A stretch of DNA of 64,000 nt from NCBI GenBank assembly GCA_934700895.1, contig CAKUXV010000001.1, forward strand, positions 62,001-126,000, in the 5' to 3' direction. The notes beneath the pieces were generated by a model. It worked only from the letters and a program-made list of their open reading frames with translations. It did not search any database and was not told the DNA's origin. Every line of letters starts with the position of its first letter. Positions within the stretch are counted from its first letter, which is position 1. Positions 61,165 through 64,000 of the stretch are shown in pieces. The DNA comes from an uncultured Bacilli bacterium (lineage in GTDB: Bacteria; Bacillota_I; Bacilli_A; RFN20; CAG-826). Position numbers and translations under genes: made by a program.

Positions 61165-62577
61165 ATGAAAAAGAAATCAACAGCATTCCTCGCTTTATTA
61201 GGAGGAATCGTCCTCGCAAGTTGCAAGCCACCCCTATGGTTCATTCCCAAAGATGACGCGACCGACTATGGAGAAAGACAACAACTCATTTTCTATCATC
61301 AGTGGCAGCGCGGCGCGACAGGCTATGCCGAAATCAATGGACTCATCAAGGAATTTAACGCTTCCGACGTCGCGAAGAAATATAACGTCGCGATTAAAGG
61401 CAACGGCGTAAACTTCTGGGACTATTGGGACAAGGTCAATCTCGCCATTTCCGGCGGATCGGCCCCGGACATCTATCTTCATACGGTTTCTGACGTTCCG
61501 CTTCGGGCCCGTTATAACCTCGACTTGACCGCGATGGAAGAAGAAGACACCGCCAAGGGCATTGAAACCCTGAAGGCCGAAGACATGTTCTTCCCCACCC
61601 AAATCAGCGATATCGCCAAATACGACGAAAACAATCATATGAAGGCCTGGCCGTTCTCGGCGACGGTTCGCGTTGTTTATTACAACAAAGACCTCTTCCG
61701 AGCTGCCGGCATCACGGATACTCCCAAGACTTGGGCGGAGATGGAAACGATTTCCCAAAAACTCACCCAATACAAAGAAGAAGGGAATCCCTCCTCCGGT
61801 TATAAGGTCGTGGGATATGACCCCTTCTCCGGAGAAGGGCAATACGTCCATCAATGGGGATGGCTCTCCGGCCATTCGTTTTGGGGCAAAGATCCTTCTA
61901 ACGGCCGCCCCGTCCCCCAATTCAACGACGCCACCTACATCAAAAACCTGGAATCGCTTTATTACGATTCCTATTGCCGCAAAGATGCGCAAGCCCGTCA
62001 AAATCTCGAAGACTTTATGGCGGATGTCGGCAAAACCGGCGCTGACCCCTTCGTCTCGGGAAAACTCGGAATGATCATCGGCAACGAAGGTCTTCATACT
62101 CGCTTGAAAGAAGCAAAAGTCACTTTCGATTACGGGGTATTTGAACTCCCCACCCTCTCTTCCGAGATCGAAACGACGAACTGGAGCAGCTCCTATTCGA
62201 TCGAGCTTTACGACAATAAAAACCGGAGCGTGAAGGAAGAAGTGGCTACGCAACGGAACCGCGGATCCTGGGAATTCCTCAAATTCCTTTTTTCCAAGAA
62301 ATCCCAAGAAGCGATTTCTAAAACCGGATTCCTCATTTCCAACCGCCAATATTACGCGGACTTCGTTGAAACCGATCCCGTCATGACTGAAGTGGCCAAG
62401 GCCGTCAGCCATACCCGCGAAGCGGAATACATCTCCGCCGCCCCCAAATGGACGAGCGACATTCAGGTTTACGTGAATTCCATCGGCTCGTACAAGATGA
62501 GCGTTCAAGACGCGATGGATGAATCCCAAAAACTGATGGAAAGCAAAATCCGTCAATACTATTCGACCCAAAACTAA
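61165..62577 (+). CDS. Sugar ABC transporter substrate-binding lipoprotein
   Basis: Extracellular receptor of 470 aa. Signal peptide with lipobox VLASC (C20), then a family 1 solute-binding fold: LIFYHQWQRG, FNASDVAKKYN, GSAPDIYLH, WPFSATVRVVYYNKDLFRAA and GMIIGNEGL. An aromatic-rich face (WGWLSGHSFWG) suits oligosaccharide binding. AGGAGG lies eight bases before the ATG. A very long antisense frame covers the same stretch but is a composition artefact. The ligand is unknown; the neighbouring propeller protein may give a clue. Confidence 0.92.
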   Translation: MKKKSTAFLALLGGIVLASCKPPLWFIPKDDATDYGERQQLIFYHQWQRGATGYAEINGLIKEFNASDVAKKYNVAIKGNGVNFWDYWDKVNLAISGGSAPDIYLHTVSDVPLRARYNLDLTAMEEEDTAKGIETLKAEDMFFPTQISDIAKYDENNHMKAWPFSATVRVVYYNKDLFRAAGITDTPKTWAEMETISQKLTQYKEEGNPSSGYKVVGYDPFSGEGQYVHQWGWLSGHSFWGKDPSNGRPVPQFNDATYIKNLESLYYDSYCRKDAQARQNLEDFMADVGKTGADPFVSGKLGMIIGNEGLHTRLKEAKVTFDYGVFELPTLSSEIETTNWSSSYSIELYDNKNRSVKEEVATQRNRGSWEFLKFLFSKKSQEAISKTGFLISNRQYYADFVETDPVMTEVAKAVSHTREAEYISAAPKWTSDIQVYVNSIGSYKMSVQDAMDESQKLMESKIRQYYSTQN

Positions 62578-62592
62578 GGAAAGGAGAGAACC

Positions 62593-63549
62593 ATGGAAGA
62601 AGTTGCAGCAAGCAAAGAAGTCGCTCCAACGATTATGGAAGCGCCCAAAAAACCCAAACGTCATCTCAAAAAGAAGACGAAAGAAGGAATGCTGGGATAT
62701 GCCTTCGCCTCCGTTTGGATCATCGGTTTCCTTTGCTTCACCCTTTATCCTCTCGGCACCTCGCTTTATTACAGCTTCACCAACTATAACAAAGTGGATG
62801 CCCCGGTGTTCGTTGGATTCAATAACTACGTCTATCTGTTTACCCAAGACCCCTTCTTCTGGAAGAGCCTTGGCAACACCTTGTTCCAAGTGGTCTTCGG
62901 GACCATATTCTCCATCGTGATCGGCTTACTAATGGCCGTTCTTCTCAATAAGCCCATCAAGGGATTGGGCATTTGGAGAACGATCTTCTATCTGCCAAAC
63001 GTCGTTTCTAGCGTCGCTATGGCCTTGCTATGGACTTGGATGTTCAACAAGAACTATGGCCTCATCAACGAATTCCTCGGCATTTTCGGCATCCCAAAGA
63101 TCGATTGGCTTGGCGGGGAGCATCTCGTCAAAATCTCCTTGATCCTCATGAGCGCATGGGGAGGAGGCATCAGCGCCCTCTTCTACCTTGGCGCGATGAA
63201 GGGCATTCCCAATCATTTATACGAAGCGGCTTCCATTGCTGGCGTTTCCAAAACCCATCAATTTTGGACGATCACCTTGCCTCTTTGCACCCCCACGACC
63301 CTTTTCATGTTGATTACGGGCATCATCGGGAATTTCCAATACTTCACGATGGCCTACATCATGGTCGGGAAAGGCACGAATTACAGCGCCTATTACCTGG
63401 CTTACTACCTTTACGACAAAGCCTTCATGGACAACCAGCTTGGTTATGCAAGCGCGATCAGCTGGGTCATGTTCCTCGTGGTCATCCTCGTCGTCGTCGC
63501 GATTTGGAAGACCAGCAAATATTGGGTCCATTACTTGGATCAAGATTAA
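62593..63549 (+). CDS. Sugar ABC transporter permease (MalF type)
   Basis: Membrane subunit of 318 aa with six helices (after a basic 35-residue N-terminus) and the coupling loop YEAASIAGVSKTHQFWTITL near residue 215. NVVSSVAMALLWTWMFNKNYGLINE is typical of MalF/UgpA proteins, seen in part as LLWTWMFNKNYG. AAAGGAGAG precedes the ATG. It completes the importer together with the MalG-type subunit, the ATPase and the binding protein of the same operon. Confidence 0.93.
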   Translation: MEEVAASKEVAPTIMEAPKKPKRHLKKKTKEGMLGYAFASVWIIGFLCFTLYPLGTSLYYSFTNYNKVDAPVFVGFNNYVYLFTQDPFFWKSLGNTLFQVVFGTIFSIVIGLLMAVLLNKPIKGLGIWRTIFYLPNVVSSVAMALLWTWMFNKNYGLINEFLGIFGIPKIDWLGGEHLVKISLILMSAWGGGISALFYLGAMKGIPNHLYEAASIAGVSKTHQFWTITLPLCTPTTLFMLITGIIGNFQYFTMAYIMVGKGTNYSAYYLAYYLYDKAFMDNQLGYASAISWVMFLVVILVVVAIWKTSKYWVHYLDQD

Positions 63550-63601
63550 GACGACAACCAAAATCATTTCCATTTTTTAGGATATAGGAGGTACATCAAC
63601 C

Positions 63602-64000
63602 ATGAACAAAAAATCCTTTGGAAAATTCGGCGCGATTGGCGCGGGCGCCCTTTTGACGGTCCTACTTGCTTCTTGCCAAGTTTCTCCCGTTAACGGAAAC
63701 ACGGTCATCACGAATGCCGACGGTGCCGGCAACAAAACGCTATCGCTATTTTGCCTTGTGGACGGCTCCATCCAAATTCAGCCAGACAAGGAATCCTTCG
63801 TCGGCAACAACAGCTATTTCCACATCGGGGATATGAAGAATCCGACCTTCACCCCGAAGGAAGACAACTGGGTCAAATACATCTCGGATGGCTATTTCAC
63901 GAACCCCAACGGCTTAACCACCCCGACGGAAATCTGGAACGAATGGAACGCCAAAGTCGCCTCGATCATCCCGGAAGGCTTCGAGTTCTCGATGGATACC
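63602..64000 (+). CDS. Putative second lipoprotein of the sugar transporter operon, 3' end cut by the window
   Basis: An open frame of 133 codons runs from ATG 63602 to the end of the window. GGAGG lies about ten bases upstream. The signal peptide ends in lipobox LLASC (C25). The mature part starts hydrophilic, then has LSLFCLVDGSIQIQPDKESF and a stretch rich in Trp, Phe and Asn (DNWVKYISDGYFTNPNG). I do not recognise the family. By position, 52 bases after the MalF-type gene, it may be a second ligand-binding or glycan-handling surface protein. It could also be the first part of a longer cell-surface enzyme. Confidence 0.75.
   Translation, partial: MNKKSFGKFGAIGAGALLTVLLASCQVSPVNGNTVITNADGAGNKTLSLFCLVDGSIQIQPDKESFVGNNSYFHIGDMKNPTFTPKEDNWVKYISDGYFTNPNGLTTPTEIWNEWNAKVASIIPEGFEFSMDT

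Noticed and set aside
61234..62889. Antisense open frame of 551 codons over the sugar-binding protein and permease genes
   Set aside because: It mirrors the codons of two clear genes, is rich in Phe, Val, Gly and Arg as shadows are, has no ribosome site, and matches no family.
1..64000. CRISPR arrays, insertion sequences, prophage genes
   Set aside because: No regularly spaced repeats, transposase or integrase motifs, or phage structural genes were seen on either strand.
1..64000. TGA read as tryptophan (Mycoplasma code)
   Set aside because: Several intact genes end at TGA at family-typical lengths (for example the FNR-like gene, pflA and sufC), and Trp is encoded by TGG throughout.

Overview
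The window reads as chromosomal DNA of an anaerobic, fermentative bacterium of the Bacillota, most likely a Bacilli lineage related to Mollicutes or Erysipelotrichia from an animal gut. Supporting signs are strong AGGAGG ribosome sites inside operons, TGA used as a normal stop, a sufCDSUB iron-sulfur operon, pyruvate formate-lyase and anaerobic ribonucleotide reductase with their activases, an FNR-like regulator, a Mycoplasma-style enlarged PotA, and enzymes for host-type glycans. The taxonomic call is an inference. No database search was run.

Layout. 1-2.6 kb: 3' part of htpG, then a decayed lipoprotein gene. 2.6-7.9 kb: a divergent sugar locus (aldose epimerase; GH20 hexosaminidase and GH95 fucosidase). 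7.9-14.9 kb: anaerobic block with nrdDG on the minus strand and an FNR-like gene, pflA and pflB on the plus strand. pflA and pflB are each preceded by the same 14-bp FNR box. 14.9-21.8 kb: degV, nadE, a UPF0104 membrane protein with a GT4 glycosyltransferase, recX, a YhaM-type nuclease and a HIT protein. 21.8-25.6 kb: two large secreted lipoproteins, the second with a parvulin-like segment. 26.1-35.9 kb: sufCDSUB, mnmG, rsmG, parA, parB, then ribU behind an FMN riboswitch. 35.9-37.2 kb: a decayed AbiE-like pair. 37.2-42.0 kb: potABCD behind a leader that ends in a terminator hairpin. 42.0-44.6 kb: a small membrane protein and a second decayed regulator/nucleotidyltransferase pair. 44.7-51.7 kb: thyA, folA, an XRE membrane regulator, a glycosyltransferase, a frameshifted hydrolase and a GH3 glucosidase. 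51.8-51.9 kb: tRNA-Leu(CAG) and tRNA-Arg(CCG). 52.2-55.2 kb: a third broken nucleotidyltransferase, a MATE exporter and a histidine phosphatase. 55.2-56.4 kb: a CaCA cation exchanger behind a probable yybP-ykoY (manganese) riboswitch. 56.5 kb to the end: a GntR regulator and a sugar ABC transporter cluster holding a predicted beta-propeller glycosidase-like protein and, at the edge, a second lipoprotein.

How the genes fit together. The cell appears to import oligosaccharides and cleave them inside, since the GH20, GH95, GH3 and propeller proteins show no signal peptide. It would ferment through pyruvate formate-lyase under FNR-type control, make dNTPs anaerobically, and take up riboflavin and polyamines. 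Two genes sit behind recognisable riboswitches. A recurrent theme is single-gene promoters whose -10 box lies 6-10 bases before the start codon with no Shine-Dalgarno sequence, which predicts leaderless mRNAs. Another is decay: five loci carry frameshifts, and three of them are remnants of nucleotidyltransferase (AbiE/MNT-like) modules.
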